DNA of 64,000 bases, taken from assembly GCF_002995495.1 (NCBI RefSeq), contig NZ_PVZV01000007.1, positions 372,001-436,000 on the forward strand, written 5' to 3'. This DNA comes from Actinocorallia populi (GTDB lineage Bacteria; Actinomycetota; Actinomycetes; Streptosporangiales; Streptosporangiaceae). A model generated the notes under the pieces. The model had not been told where the DNA came from and did no database searches. It worked only from the letters and a program-made list of their open reading frames with translations. This document shows positions 1-8,002 of the stretch, one piece after another; positions within the stretch are counted from its first letter, which is position 1; every line of letters starts with the position of its first letter. The translations under genes and the position numbers were made by a program.

Positions 1-1106
1 TGGGGGTAGTCGGTCTCGAAGGTGACGTTGTCGATGCCGACCTTGTCCAGGAGTTCGACGCCGACGGAGTCCTTGAAGAAGCAGCTGGTGATCTGCCGGT
101 AGTAGTACGCCGAGGGCGGCTCGGGGCAGTTGTCCTGGGTGCGGGCCCAGCCGCGGTGGGTCTCCCAGACGTCGTCGATGCGCTCGAGGAGGTAGGGCAC
201 CCACCCGATCTGCGCCTCTGCGTACAGCAGCTTCAGCTCGGGGAAGCGGTGCAGCACGCCGGAGAACATGAAGTCGGTCATGCTGGCGACGCTGTTGCCG
301 AAGATGATGGTCGAGCCCACCGCGGGCGGGGCGTCGGCGGAGGTCTGCGGGGTCTTGGTACCCGAGCCGATGTGCATCGAAAGAACGGTGCCCGTCTCGG
401 CGCACGCGGCGAAGAACGGATCCCAGTACCCCGAGTGGATGCTGGGCAGCCCCAGGTAGGCGGGCAGTTCGCTGAAGGCCACCGCCCGCACGCCGCGCGC
501 GGCGTTGCGGCGCACCTCGGCCACGGCCAGCTCCACGTCCCACAGCGGGATGATGCACAGCGGGATGAGCCGGCCCCCGCTGGAGCCGCACCACTCCTCG
601 ACCATCCAGTCGTTGTAGGCGCGCACCGACAGCTCGGCCAGCTCGCGGTCCTTGCCCCACAGGAAGATCTGACCGCAAAAACGCGGGTAGTTGGGGAAGC
701 ACATCTGGGCCTCGACGCCGTTGATGTCCATGTCCTTCAGGCGCTCGGAGGGGATCCAGCAGCCCGGGCGCATGTCGTCGTAGGTGATCCCCTCGTTGGT
801 GACCTCGTCGGCGGGCACCCCGGCGGCGGCGATGTACTTCTTGATCTGCGTCATGACACCGTCGTAGTTCCACCAGGCCACGTCGCGGCCCTCGGTGCCG
901 GGCGACTCCTCGTACCGGCCGTCGACGAGCCGCACCTCACCGGCGGGCGCGTGAACGATCCGCGGCCCGCGCTCGCGCAACCGGGCGGGCAGGCGGGAGG
1001 TCCACACGTCCGGGGGTTCGACGACATGGGCGTCCACGTCGATGAGCTTCGGGATCTTGGCCAGCCGGGCGTCGAGCACGTCCGGACGGACGACCTGCTC
1101 CGTCAC
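1..1106 (-). CDS. amidohydrolase family protein, 3' end outside window
   Basis: TIM-barrel amidohydrolase of the amidohydrolase-2 (ACMSD/LigW-like) superfamily, expected to be a cytoplasmic metal-dependent hydrolase or decarboxylase. Translation from a GTG preceded by AGGAGG gives a metal-binding D-A-H at residues 25-27. The window cuts the gene in a typical C-terminal stretch ending FETDYPH, where the Asp is the usual metal/catalytic residue. About 368 codons are visible, so only a short C-terminus is missing. It lies downstream of the TetR/Rieske operon on the same strand, but a hairpin and an AT-rich promoter region separate them. Such proteins are common in actinobacterial acyl-CoA catabolic clusters, where their substrate is generally unknown; a second one lies at 23950-24810. 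Confidence 0.85.
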   Translation of the reverse strand, partial: MTEQVVRPDVLDARLAKIPKLIDVDAHVVEPPDVWTSRLPARLRERGPRIVHAPAGEVRLVDGRYEESPGTEGRDVAWWNYDGVMTQIKKYIAAAGVPADEVTNEGITYDDMRPGCWIPSERLKDMDINGVEAQMCFPNYPRFCGQIFLWGKDRELAELSVRAYNDWMVEEWCGSSGGRLIPLCIIPLWDVELAVAEVRRNAARGVRAVAFSELPAYLGLPSIHSGYWDPFFAACAETGTVLSMHIGSGTKTPQTSADAPPAVGSTIIFGNSVASMTDFMFSGVLHRFPELKLLYAEAQIGWVPYLLERIDDVWETHRGWARTQDNCPEPPSAYYYRQITSCFFKDSVGVELLDKVGIDNVTFETDYP

Positions 1107-1152
1107 GAGCTCCTCCTAATATTGGATTCTATATACAGAGTACGGGACAAAA
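1107..1152 (-). promoter_or_regulatory. AT-rich promoter region of the amidohydrolase gene
   Basis: The segment just upstream of the GTG start contains an AT-rich core (about 1118-1138, reading TATATAGAAT and AATATT on the minus strand) and the AGGAGG ribosome binding site at the start-proximal end. It is one of about eleven similar AT-rich islands that mark promoters of the catabolic operons in this window. Confidence 0.5.
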
Positions 1153-1176
1153 GCTCCCCGGGCGAGCCCGGGGAGC
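1153..1176 (-). terminator. rho-independent terminator after the TetR gene
   Basis: Perfect inverted repeat GCTCCCCGGGC / GCCCGGGGAGC (11 bp arms, minimal loop) seven bases past the TetR stop. On the minus strand it is followed by TTTT, as expected for an intrinsic terminator. It separates the TetR/Rieske unit from the downstream amidohydrolase. Confidence 0.8.
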
Positions 1177-1182
1177 GTGCCG

Positions 1183-1890
1183 TCAGGCGGACGCCGGGTC
1201 GAACACGGAGGCCGCGATCCGGGCGGTCTGCGCGCCGACCGGGGCGGTCAGCGCGGCCACGGTCATGTCCACCAGGTTGGCCGTCATCAGCGGCAGCGGC
1301 AGCAGCCGGCGCCGGTTGTCGGGCGCGTCCTCCAGCGCCGCCCGGTCGGCCAGCACGTGCAGGGCGGACTGGGAGGCCAGGAAGAGCCGCTCGACCGCCA
1401 GCTCACGGGGCATCGAGCGGCTCATCAGCACGATGAGCCGCCGGGACGCCTCGGTCAGCGCGGGGTCGACCAGGTACTGCACCTCCTCGACGGTCAGCCG
1501 CGGCCGGTTCAGCGCCGACGCCCAGATCCGGATCGCGGCGCGGGGGCTGGGCCCGAGCGCCAGGTACTCGGCGAGCGGCAGGACGATGACCTCGGCCAGC
1601 GCCCGCACGTCGTCCTCCCCGCCCTCGCTCACCAGGGCGGCGTACAGCTCCTCGTGCCGGGCGCGCAGCCAGGGGCCGTGCCGCTGCATGACCGCCTTGA
1701 GCAGGCCCTCCCGGCCGCCGAAGTGGTAGTGCAGCGAGGCGGTGCTGCGCTGGCCGGCGGCACCGTTGATCTCGTTGAGGGACACGCCCTCGATGCCCCG
1801 CTCGGCCATGAGCCGCTCCGCGGCGTCCAGGATCCGCTGCCGGGTTCCGGCGCCGCGTCCGCCGCGGCCCTCTCCTGCTCGTTCAGACAC
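1183..1890 (-). CDS. TetR/AcrR family transcriptional regulator
   Basis: A 235-residue one-component repressor-type protein with an N-terminal TetR helix-turn-helix (about residues 15-60: TRQRILDAAERLMAERG, then a recognition helix ending SLHYHFGGREGLL) and a helical ligand-binding C-terminal domain. The GTG start at 1890 is chosen because it overlaps the Rieske oxygenase stop by 8 bases; an upstream in-frame extension lies inside that gene and looks non-native. Coupling to the oxygenase suggests it responds to a pathway substrate or CoA thioester and represses this operon and perhaps the other AT-rich promoters. That target range is inference. Confidence 0.9.
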   Translation of the reverse strand: MSERAGEGRGGRGAGTRQRILDAAERLMAERGIEGVSLNEINGAAGQRSTASLHYHFGGREGLLKAVMQRHGPWLRARHEELYAALVSEGGEDDVRALAEVIVLPLAEYLALGPSPRAAIRIWASALNRPRLTVEEVQYLVDPALTEASRRLIVLMSRSMPRELAVERLFLASQSALHVLADRAALEDAPDNRRRLLPLPLMTANLVDMTVAALTAPVGAQTARIAASVFDPASA

Positions 1891-2863
1891 CGCTTTCTTC
1901 CAGTCGGCGCACCCGGTTGGGGATCCACGGGCCCTCCGGGACCTCCTCACCATAGAACTGCTTCGCCCAGTGGCGGAACTCCATGATCGGTCCGTCGCCC
2001 TTGATCAGCAGCGGCTTCTCGATGTAGATCTTGTTCTCCCAGATCGGCACGTCCTCGCCGATCTGCTTCACGAACTCGTTGATCAGCCTCGGGGAGAACT
2101 TCTCCATGGACTTCGGGAAGGTGAACATCCAGCGGATGTGCACGTTCTCCTCGTCCACGGGGGTCACCGAGGAGACGAAGGACATGACACCCTTCAGCCG
2201 CAGCGCGCCCAAGCCCAGGCCGTAGGACTTGCGGACGAAGTCCAGCGCGTAGACCTTGCCCTCCTTGTTCTTGAACTCCTGGCGCTCGGTGACGGTCTTG
2301 ACGAACCCGTCGTACTCGACCTCGCCGCCGGGCACCGTCTCCATGCCGTGCACGTACTTGAAGTGCACGTAGTCGGCGTTGTTCTCGGCCATCTCCTGGA
2401 CGCAGGTGGCGAAGCGGAACTCATAGAGCACCGGCGTCGACCACTCCTCGTCCTCGAACTCCGCCATCTCCGGCATCGGGATGTAGGGGGCGGCGGCGCC
2501 GAGGTGGTGCCAGGCGAAGATCAGGCCGAAGCGCTCGACGACCGGGTAGGCGCGCACGACCGCCTTGGGCGAGGGCTCGGCATCGGTGTAGGGCACCTCC
2601 ACGCAGCGGCCGGAGACGCCGTCGTAACGCCAGGCGTGGAAGGGGCACTCCAGCAGCTGCCCGGCGACACGGCCGCCCTTGGCGAGGTTGGCGCCCAGGT
2701 GCGGGCAGTGGGCGTCGACCACCCGCGCCTCGCCGTCGACGGTGCGGAAAACGGCGAGGTCGCGGCCGAAGTAGTGGGCGGGGACGACCTGGCCGGTCGC
2801 GACCTCGTCGGACCGGGCCACGGCGAACCAGCCGTTGGGGATCGGGAAGGGGAACCGGGACAT
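1883..2863 (-). CDS. Rieske non-heme iron oxygenase, KshA-like
   Basis: Oxygenase component of a Rieske mononuclear iron monooxygenase, 326 aa, cytoplasmic. The [2Fe-2S] motif C53-x-H55 ... C73-x-x-H76 has the canonical 17-residue spacing, and the mononuclear iron motif D164-x-x-H167-x4-H172 is intact (NNADYVHFKYVHG). Overall layout resembles 3-ketosteroid 9-alpha-hydroxylase KshA and related sterol oxygenases rather than the heteromeric ring-hydroxylating dioxygenases, and no beta-subunit gene is present. A KshB-type reductase is also absent from the window, so electrons must come from elsewhere. ATG with GGGAGAAG upstream. The substrate is not established by the sequence; a steroid-like ring is a reasonable guess. 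Confidence 0.85.
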   Translation of the reverse strand: MSRFPFPIPNGWFAVARSDEVATGQVVPAHYFGRDLAVFRTVDGEARVVDAHCPHLGANLAKGGRVAGQLLECPFHAWRYDGVSGRCVEVPYTDAEPSPKAVVRAYPVVERFGLIFAWHHLGAAAPYIPMPEMAEFEDEEWSTPVLYEFRFATCVQEMAENNADYVHFKYVHGMETVPGGEVEYDGFVKTVTERQEFKNKEGKVYALDFVRKSYGLGLGALRLKGVMSFVSSVTPVDEENVHIRWMFTFPKSMEKFSPRLINEFVKQIGEDVPIWENKIYIEKPLLIKGDGPIMEFRHWAKQFYGEEVPEGPWIPNRVRRLEESGV

Positions 2864-2959
2864 GTCGTCTTCTCCCGTCGCAAGAGTTTGAGAGATCTCT
2901 TTAAAAGTTCTCTTGAATCGGAAGATAGCAGCGGGTGCCCCGTATCGCCAGGGCCCGGA
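2864..2959 (-). promoter_or_regulatory. promoter/operator region upstream of the Rieske gene
   Basis: An AT-rich stretch (about 2884-2925) contains the perfect palindrome AGAGATCTCT at 2891-2900 and two direct copies of TCTCTT (2896-2901 and 2909-2914). The 97-base gap between DoxX and the Rieske gene, with this symmetry, suggests an additional internal promoter and possibly a TetR operator controlling the Rieske-TetR pair. Confidence 0.45.
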
Positions 2960-3481
2960 TCAGGCCTTCTCGCCGCCCTCCCCCGCGCGGTTCGGCCGCC
3001 AACACAGGGCGAGCAGCAGCGCCGCCCCCAGCGCGCCGGCCCCGGCCGCGACCGCCAGGCCCGCGGCACCGTCCAGCTCCAGGCCGAGGACGTGGTCGAG
3101 GGAGTACCGGCCGGGGCCCAGCGCGCCGAGCGCGGCGGCCACGACCGTGATCATCAGCACGTACTCATAGCCCTCGCCCGGCCGGAAGATGAAGAAGCCG
3201 TTCTTCAGGTGGTTGGAGACCAGCGCCACCAGCATGACGCCCACGACCCCGGCCGCCGCCAGCGCGTTGAGGGCGCCGAGCACGAGCATCAGGCCCGCGC
3301 CCAGTTCGGTGAGGGTGGCCAGGAGCGCGTGCACCCGGCCGGGCCGGATGCCGATCGACTCGAACCAGCGCGCGGTGCCGGGCAGTCTCCCGCCGCCGAA
3401 CGCGTGGTTCCAGCCGTGCGCGACCATCGTTCCGCCGACCGCGAGCCGCAGGAGCAGCGCGGCCAGATCCACTTCGAGCAC
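2960..3481 (-). CDS. DoxX family membrane protein
   Basis: A 173-residue integral membrane protein with four hydrophobic segments and the DoxX-type start (LLLRLAVGGTMVAHGWNHAFGG). The C-terminal tail is charged. DoxX proteins are small inner-membrane proteins often found beside oxidoreductases; some take part in membrane redox complexes, but here the role is unknown. GTG start with GAGAGGAAG upstream, 13 bases after the CoA transferase stop, so the two are co-transcribed. Sitting before the Rieske oxygenase, it could anchor or support a redox chain, which is inference. Confidence 0.8.
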   Translation of the reverse strand: MLEVDLAALLLRLAVGGTMVAHGWNHAFGGGRLPGTARWFESIGIRPGRVHALLATLTELGAGLMLVLGALNALAAAGVVGVMLVALVSNHLKNGFFIFRPGEGYEYVLMITVVAAALGALGPGRYSLDHVLGLELDGAAGLAVAAGAGALGAALLLALCWRPNRAGEGGEKA

Positions 3482-3494
3482 GGTGTTCTTCCTC

Positions 3495-4691
3495 TCAGGG
3501 GGTGTCCGGGGCGCCGATGACGCCGTCCGCGCGCAGCCGCTCCAGCTCGTCCGGGCCGTAGCCCAGTTCGCGCAGGATCGGCTCGGTGTGCTCGCCCAGG
3601 GCGGGAACGGCGTCCAGCCGCCAGTCCCAGTCGTCGCACTCCGGTGGCGGCAGCAGCACGGCGACCGGGCCCGCGGGGCTGCCGACCTCGCGCCAGCGGT
3701 TCCGTTCGGCCAGCTGCGGGTGGGCTACGACCTCGGTGGGGGTGTTGAGCCTGGCGTGCCCGAGCCCGGCCTCCTCGGCGAGCTCGCGGGCCTCGGCCAG
3801 GGGGACGCCCGAGGCCCAGGAGGCGATGATCTCGTCGAGCTCGGCACGACGCTCCACCCGGTCGCCGTTGGTGGCGTAGCGCGGGTCTTCGGCCAGGTCG
3901 GGACGGTCCAGGACGCGGGCGGCCAGGCGCCGCCACTCGCGGTCGTTGGTGGTGCCCAGGACGAGGGTCTGCCCGTCCGCGGTCGCGTAGGCGCCGTACG
4001 GGGCGACCATCGGGGAGCTCAGCCCGTTGGGGCGCACGTCGAAGCCGCCGTAGCGGGCCTGGTTGAGCGCGAAGCCCATCCACTCGGCGACCGCGTCGAA
4101 CAGGCCGACCGACACCGAGGCCCCCCGGCCGGTGCGCTCCCGGGCGTACAGGGCGGTGAGCACGCTGGTCAGCGCGTACATGCCCGCCCCGATGTCGGCG
4201 ATCGGGATGCCCGGCTTCGCGGGGTCCTGCGGGGTGCCGGTGATGGCGCAGGAGCCCGCCTCGGACTGCACCAGCAGGTCGTAGGCGCGGGCGAGCGCGT
4301 ACGGCCCGCCGCGCCCGTAGCCGGAGATGTCCACGGTGATCAGCCGGGGGTGCCGCTCCCGCAGCTCCGCCGCGCCCAGGCCCAGGCGGGCGGCGGCGCC
4401 GGGCGCGAGGTTCTGCACCAGGACGTCCGCCTCCGCGAGCAGCCGGGCCAGGACCTCCCGGCCCTCGGGGTGCTTGAGGTCCAGGGCGAGGGACTCCTTG
4501 TTGCGGTTGGCCCAGACGAAGTGGGCGGCCATGCCGTTGACCACGTCGTCGTAGTCGCGGGCGAAGTCGCCGCCCCGCCGGTTCTCCACCTTGATCACCC
4601 TGGCGCCGAGGTCGCCCAGATGGCGGGTGCACACGGGGGCCGCCACGGCCTGCTCCACCGCGACGACGAGGACTCCGGCCAACGGCTGCAT
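3495..4691 (-). CDS. CaiB/BaiF family (class III) CoA transferase
   Basis: A 398-residue family III CoA transferase, which moves CoA between carboxylates through an aspartyl-CoA thioester without ATP. Family landmarks visible are the N-terminal GVLVVAVEQAVAAPVCTRHL, LGARVIKVENRRGGDFAR, the NRNKESLALDLKHPEG segment and DISGYGRGGPYA, followed by a PGIPIADIGAG region. Length is normal. ATG with GAGGTG upstream. It leads the CoA transferase-DoxX-Rieske-TetR operon and diverges from the crotonase at 4763. It would activate an organic acid of the pathway using a CoA donor, perhaps succinyl-CoA or a pathway intermediate; substrate unknown. Confidence 0.88.
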   Translation of the reverse strand: MQPLAGVLVVAVEQAVAAPVCTRHLGDLGARVIKVENRRGGDFARDYDDVVNGMAAHFVWANRNKESLALDLKHPEGREVLARLLAEADVLVQNLAPGAAARLGLGAAELRERHPRLITVDISGYGRGGPYALARAYDLLVQSEAGSCAITGTPQDPAKPGIPIADIGAGMYALTSVLTALYARERTGRGASVSVGLFDAVAEWMGFALNQARYGGFDVRPNGLSSPMVAPYGAYATADGQTLVLGTTNDREWRRLAARVLDRPDLAEDPRYATNGDRVERRAELDEIIASWASGVPLAEARELAEEAGLGHARLNTPTEVVAHPQLAERNRWREVGSPAGPVAVLLPPPECDDWDWRLDAVPALGEHTEPILRELGYGPDELERLRADGVIGAPDTP

Positions 4692-4762
4692 CGATCACCT
4701 CGGTAAAAGGATTTGATTATGTATAAAATAGCATCTTGATGTCGAGCAAGGAGAGATGGGAC
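4692..4762. promoter_or_regulatory. divergent AT-rich promoter region
   Basis: Shared upstream region of the divergent CoA transferase and crotonase genes. The core (about 4704-4740) is AT-rich and carries TTGAT twice (in GATTTGATTATG and CTTGATG). The crotonase ribosome binding site AAGGAGAG lies at 4748-4755, which decides its ATG at 4763 over the TTG/ATG pair near 4736. Confidence 0.5.
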
Positions 4763-5539
4763 ATGAGCGGATCTCCGGAGCGCCGGCTGGTGCGCGTCAC
4801 GGTCGACGACGGGGTGGGCGTGCTGGTCCTGGCCGACCCGGAGCACCGCAACACGCTGTCCAGGCGGATGAGCGACGACCTGGCCGCCGCGGTGGACGAC
4901 GCGCTGGCCGGCGGCGCCCGCGCCCTGGTGCTCACCGCCGAGCCCCCGGTCTTCTGCGCCGGGGGATCCCTCGACGGGCTGCTGGACCGGACGGCACCGC
5001 TCGCGGCGGCGTACGCGGGCATGGAGCGCCTCGCCGCGGCCCCGGTGCCCACCATCGCCGCGGTCGGCGGACCCGCCATCGGGGCGGGGGTCAACCTCCC
5101 CCTGGCCTGCGACGTCGTCCTCGCCTCCCCCGCCGCGCGCTTCGACCCGCGCTTCCTCGACGTCGGCATCCATCCCGGCGGCGGCCACCTGTGGCGGCTG
5201 GCCGGACGCGTGGGCGCGCAGGGGGCCGCCGCGCTCGTCCTGTGCGGCGACCTGCTCACCGGCGAGGAGGCCGAGGCCAAGGGACTGGCCTGGCGGTGCG
5301 TGCCGCAGGACGAGCTGGAGCCCACCGCGCTCCGCCTGGCCTCACGTGCCGCCGGCCGGTCCGCGCCGCTGGTGCGACGGGCGAAGCGGACCCTGGCCGA
5401 AAGCCTCGCGCTGGCCGACGGGGCGGAGGCGGCGAAGCTGGAACTGGCGGCGCAGCAGTGGTCGGTGGAGCGGCCCGAGTTCGCCGAGACGGTCCGCGCC
5501 GTCCAGCGCGGGCTGGCTGCACGGCGGAGCCGGAAATGA
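4763..5539 (+). CDS. enoyl-CoA hydratase/isomerase family protein
   Basis: Crotonase-fold protein of 258 aa. The oxyanion-hole regions are recognisable (FCAGGSLDGLL near residues 64-74 and IAAVGGPAIGAGVNL). At the site where classical hydratases carry the first catalytic Glu, this protein reads FDPRFLDVGIHPGGGH, so acid/base chemistry may differ from 2-enoyl-CoA hydratase; hydrolase, isomerase or retro-Claisen activities remain possible. ATG at 4763 chosen for the AAGGAGAG eight bases upstream. It is followed after 52 bases by a GntR regulator on the same strand and diverges from a CoA transferase. Confidence 0.82.
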   Translation: MSGSPERRLVRVTVDDGVGVLVLADPEHRNTLSRRMSDDLAAAVDDALAGGARALVLTAEPPVFCAGGSLDGLLDRTAPLAAAYAGMERLAAAPVPTIAAVGGPAIGAGVNLPLACDVVLASPAARFDPRFLDVGIHPGGGHLWRLAGRVGAQGAAALVLCGDLLTGEEAEAKGLAWRCVPQDELEPTALRLASRAAGRSAPLVRRAKRTLAESLALADGAEAAKLELAAQQWSVERPEFAETVRAVQRGLAARRSRK

Positions 5540-5591
5540 CCTCCGCCCAGCGTGACCGATATTTCAGACCGTAGACGATTGAGGGGTTCCG

Positions 5592-6320
5592 GTGTCCTCA
5601 GACACAGCCGCCGGCGCGGCACTGCCTCCCCCGGGGGAGGCGATGGTCCGCCGCAGCAGCGGCGAGCAGGCCGCGCTCTACATCCGCAGGCTCATCTTCG
5701 ACGGGCGGCTGCGCCAGGGCGACCGCGTCCCCCAGGACGAGATCGCCCGCACGCTCGGGGTCAGCCGCATCCCGGTGCGCGAGGCGCTGCTCTCTTTGGA
5801 GCGGGAGGGCTGGGTGACGATCCGCCCCCACCGCGGGGCGTTCATCGGCTCCCTGGACGAGGCCGCGGTGCGCGACCACTACGCGCTCTACGGGCTCGTC
5901 TACGGGTTCGCCGCGCAGCGCGCCACCGAGCGGCGCACCCCCGAGATGCTCGAGCGGCTCGGCGCGGTGTGCGAACGGCTCGACGGCGAGGACGACCCGG
6001 CCGCGGTGGCGCGGCTGAACCGCGAATTCGACGGGCTCATCATGAAGACGGCCAGCTCGCCCCGGCTGCGGGCCGTGCTGCGCGCCATGGTCGGCATCGT
6101 GCCGGGCAACTTCTTCGCACTGGTGCCCGGCGCCATCGAGGTCGAGCGGACCGGTATCAGGACGGTCCTGGACGCGATCGCCTCCGGTGACGGCAGAGCC
6201 GCCGCCGACGCCTACGCGATGATGCTCCAGCACCAGGGCGACCTCGTCGCCGAGCTGTTCACCAACCGCGGCCTGTTCAACGGCCGCTCCCGTGACGCCG
6301 AGGGCCCGGCCCCGCGGTGA
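5592..6320 (+). CDS. GntR family transcriptional regulator (FadR/FCD subfamily)
   Basis: A 242-residue regulator with an N-terminal winged helix (residues about 20-85; GDRVPQDEIARTLGVSRIPVREALLSLEREG is the signature, here cited in part: LGVSRIPVREAL) and a C-terminal all-helical FCD-type effector domain. GTG start with GAGGGG upstream. Members of this subfamily bind carboxylates or acyl-CoAs and usually repress adjacent catabolic genes. Its position behind the crotonase makes autoregulation and control of the divergent 4692-4762 promoter likely, which is inference. Confidence 0.88.
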   Translation: MSSDTAAGAALPPPGEAMVRRSSGEQAALYIRRLIFDGRLRQGDRVPQDEIARTLGVSRIPVREALLSLEREGWVTIRPHRGAFIGSLDEAAVRDHYALYGLVYGFAAQRATERRTPEMLERLGAVCERLDGEDDPAAVARLNREFDGLIMKTASSPRLRAVLRAMVGIVPGNFFALVPGAIEVERTGIRTVLDAIASGDGRAAADAYAMMLQHQGDLVAELFTNRGLFNGRSRDAEGPAPR

Positions 6321-6341
6321 GCGGAGGCCGGGCCGGGGTTC

Positions 6342-6803
6342 TCAGACCTCGCCCGTCACGTCGACGATCCACGACAGGTCACCCGAGGACAGCGTGTCCT
6401 GCCAGTTCGGCGGCGCCCCCGCCATGAGGGTGCCCAGGTCCCAGTAGTCGCGCCACAGCTTGATCACGCCGTTCTCGATGTGCTGGACCGAGACGAAGGG
6501 CAGCGTGACCTCCTCCCCCGTGGGCCAGCGCCAGTGCTCCTCGTGCTCGGTGACGACGACGCCGCCGGAGGCGATGACCGCGGAGCGGCCGTGGTCGTAT
6601 CCGGCCAGCCGGTCGAGGCCCAGCCGCAGCCGCGCCTCGATGCCCGCCGGGCCGCGAGCCGCCGCTCCGGTTCCGGTGGGCACGTCGTAGTAGATCGAGC
6701 TCTCGTCGAAGAAGGTGCGCAGCAACGTCCAGTCGCGGGCGTAGAGCGCGGCCCAGAAGCGCTCCACGAGCGCCCTGGCCTCGGCCGTTCCGTCGTCGTT
6801 CAC
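6342..6803 (-). CDS. SnoaL-like / NTF2-fold protein
   Basis: A 153-residue single-domain protein with the cone-shaped NTF2 fold pattern typical of SnoaL and limonene-1,2-epoxide hydrolase relatives: an N-terminal helix (ALVERFWAALYARDWTLLRTF), a short FFDESSIYYDVP strand, and a C-terminal VSVQHIENGVIKLWRDYWDLG segment. Family members are cyclases, epoxide hydrolases, ketosteroid isomerases or ligand-binding proteins. GTG start with AAGGGG upstream, 14 bases behind the thiolase stop, so it is the last gene of the SDR-thiolase operon. An isomerase or hydratase step on a ring intermediate is plausible but unproven. Confidence 0.75.
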   Translation of the reverse strand: MNDDGTAEARALVERFWAALYARDWTLLRTFFDESSIYYDVPTGTGAAARGPAGIEARLRLGLDRLAGYDHGRSAVIASGGVVVTEHEEHWRWPTGEEVTLPFVSVQHIENGVIKLWRDYWDLGTLMAGAPPNWQDTLSSGDLSWIVDVTGEV

Positions 6804-6817
6804 TGCCTCATCCCCTT

Positions 6818-7981
6818 TCAGAGGGCTTCCAGGACCAGGGCGGAGCCCATGCCGCCGCCCGCGCACATCGACACGCAGCCCAGGGACGCGCCGCGGCGGC
6901 GCAGCTCCCCGATCATCGTGACCACCATGCGGGCTCCGGTCGCGGCGATCGGGTGGCCCAGGCCGCAGCCGCTGCCGTTGACGTTGACGCGCTCGTGGTC
7001 CAGGCCGAGTTCGCGGCCGCACGCCACGGCCACGGTCGCGAACGCCTCGTTGATCTCGAACAGGTCGATGTCGGCGACCTTCAGCCCGCCGCGTTCCACG
7101 GCCTTGGGCACCGCCAGCGCCGGGGCGAGCCCGGTGCGCTCGGGGGCGACGCCCACCGACGCCCAGGAGACGATCCGCGCGAGCGGGTTCAGCCCGTGTG
7201 CGCGGGCGTAGTCGCCGGAGACGACGACGAGCGCGGCGGCCGCGTCGTTGAGGCCGGCGGAGTTGCCCGCCGTGACGACGGCCCCCTCCAGCTCGGGATG
7301 CAGCACGGGCAGGCCTGCCAGCCGTTCCATGGTGGTGTCGGCGCGCGGGTGCTCGTCGGTGGTGAACAGCGAGCCGTCCGGCAGCACGACGGGCACGGTC
7401 TCCTCGGCGAATCTCCCCTCCGCGACGGACGCGGCGGCGCGCAGGTGGGAGTGCATCGCCCACTCGTCGGCCTGCTCGCGGGTCACCCCGGCCAGCCGTG
7501 CGGTGTTCTCCCCCACGGTCAGCGGCATGTCCCACGGCGGGGCCTGCGGGGTCGCCGGGTGGCTCGGCGACATCCACTGCTCGTAGTCGCGGGCCGAGGC
7601 GGGAATGGACTTGAGCGTCCGCGGCATCGAGCTCAGGCTCTCGGTGCCGCCCGCGATGACCGCTTTATCCATGCCCGCCAGGATGGAGCCGGCCGCGATC
7701 TGCACCGCGCTCAGTCCCGCCGCGCAGTGCCGGTTGTCGGCCAGGCCCGGGATGTGCTCCAGACCGGCTTCCACCGCCACGTACCGGCCGATGACGCCGC
7801 CGCCCTGCAGGGACTCGGCGAGCACCAGGTCGTCGAGGTCCGCCACCGGGACTCCGGCCCTCTCGACGGCGGCGGTCACCGCGGTCCGGGCCAGCGCGAA
7901 CGCGTCGACGTCCACCAGGGAACCCTTGTGCGACCGTCCGATCGGGGTCCTGGCGACGGCGACGATCACCGCTTCGTTCAT
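6818..7981 (-). CDS. thiolase family protein (acetyl-CoA C-acyltransferase)
   Basis: A 387-residue thiolase with the nucleophilic Cys at residue 86 (NRHCAAGLSAV), the NEAF motif, His343 in GHPIAATGAR and the acid/base Cys373 in CAGGGMGSAL, so it should be a catalytically competent degradative thiolase cleaving a 3-ketoacyl-CoA. ATG with AGGAGAG upstream, 21 bases after the SDR stop. With the preceding type-2 hydroxyacyl-CoA dehydrogenase-like SDR it forms the last two steps of one beta-oxidation turn. The second thiolase (10863-12077) differs around the nucleophile ([11 protein letters not shown]), suggesting a different substrate. Confidence 0.93.
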   Translation of the reverse strand: MNEAVIVAVARTPIGRSHKGSLVDVDAFALARTAVTAAVERAGVPVADLDDLVLAESLQGGGVIGRYVAVEAGLEHIPGLADNRHCAAGLSAVQIAAGSILAGMDKAVIAGGTESLSSMPRTLKSIPASARDYEQWMSPSHPATPQAPPWDMPLTVGENTARLAGVTREQADEWAMHSHLRAAASVAEGRFAEETVPVVLPDGSLFTTDEHPRADTTMERLAGLPVLHPELEGAVVTAGNSAGLNDAAAALVVVSGDYARAHGLNPLARIVSWASVGVAPERTGLAPALAVPKAVERGGLKVADIDLFEINEAFATVAVACGRELGLDHERVNVNGSGCGLGHPIAATGARMVVTMIGELRRRGASLGCVSMCAGGGMGSALVLEAL

Positions 7982-8002
7982 CTTCTCTCCTACCCGGTGG
8001 CC

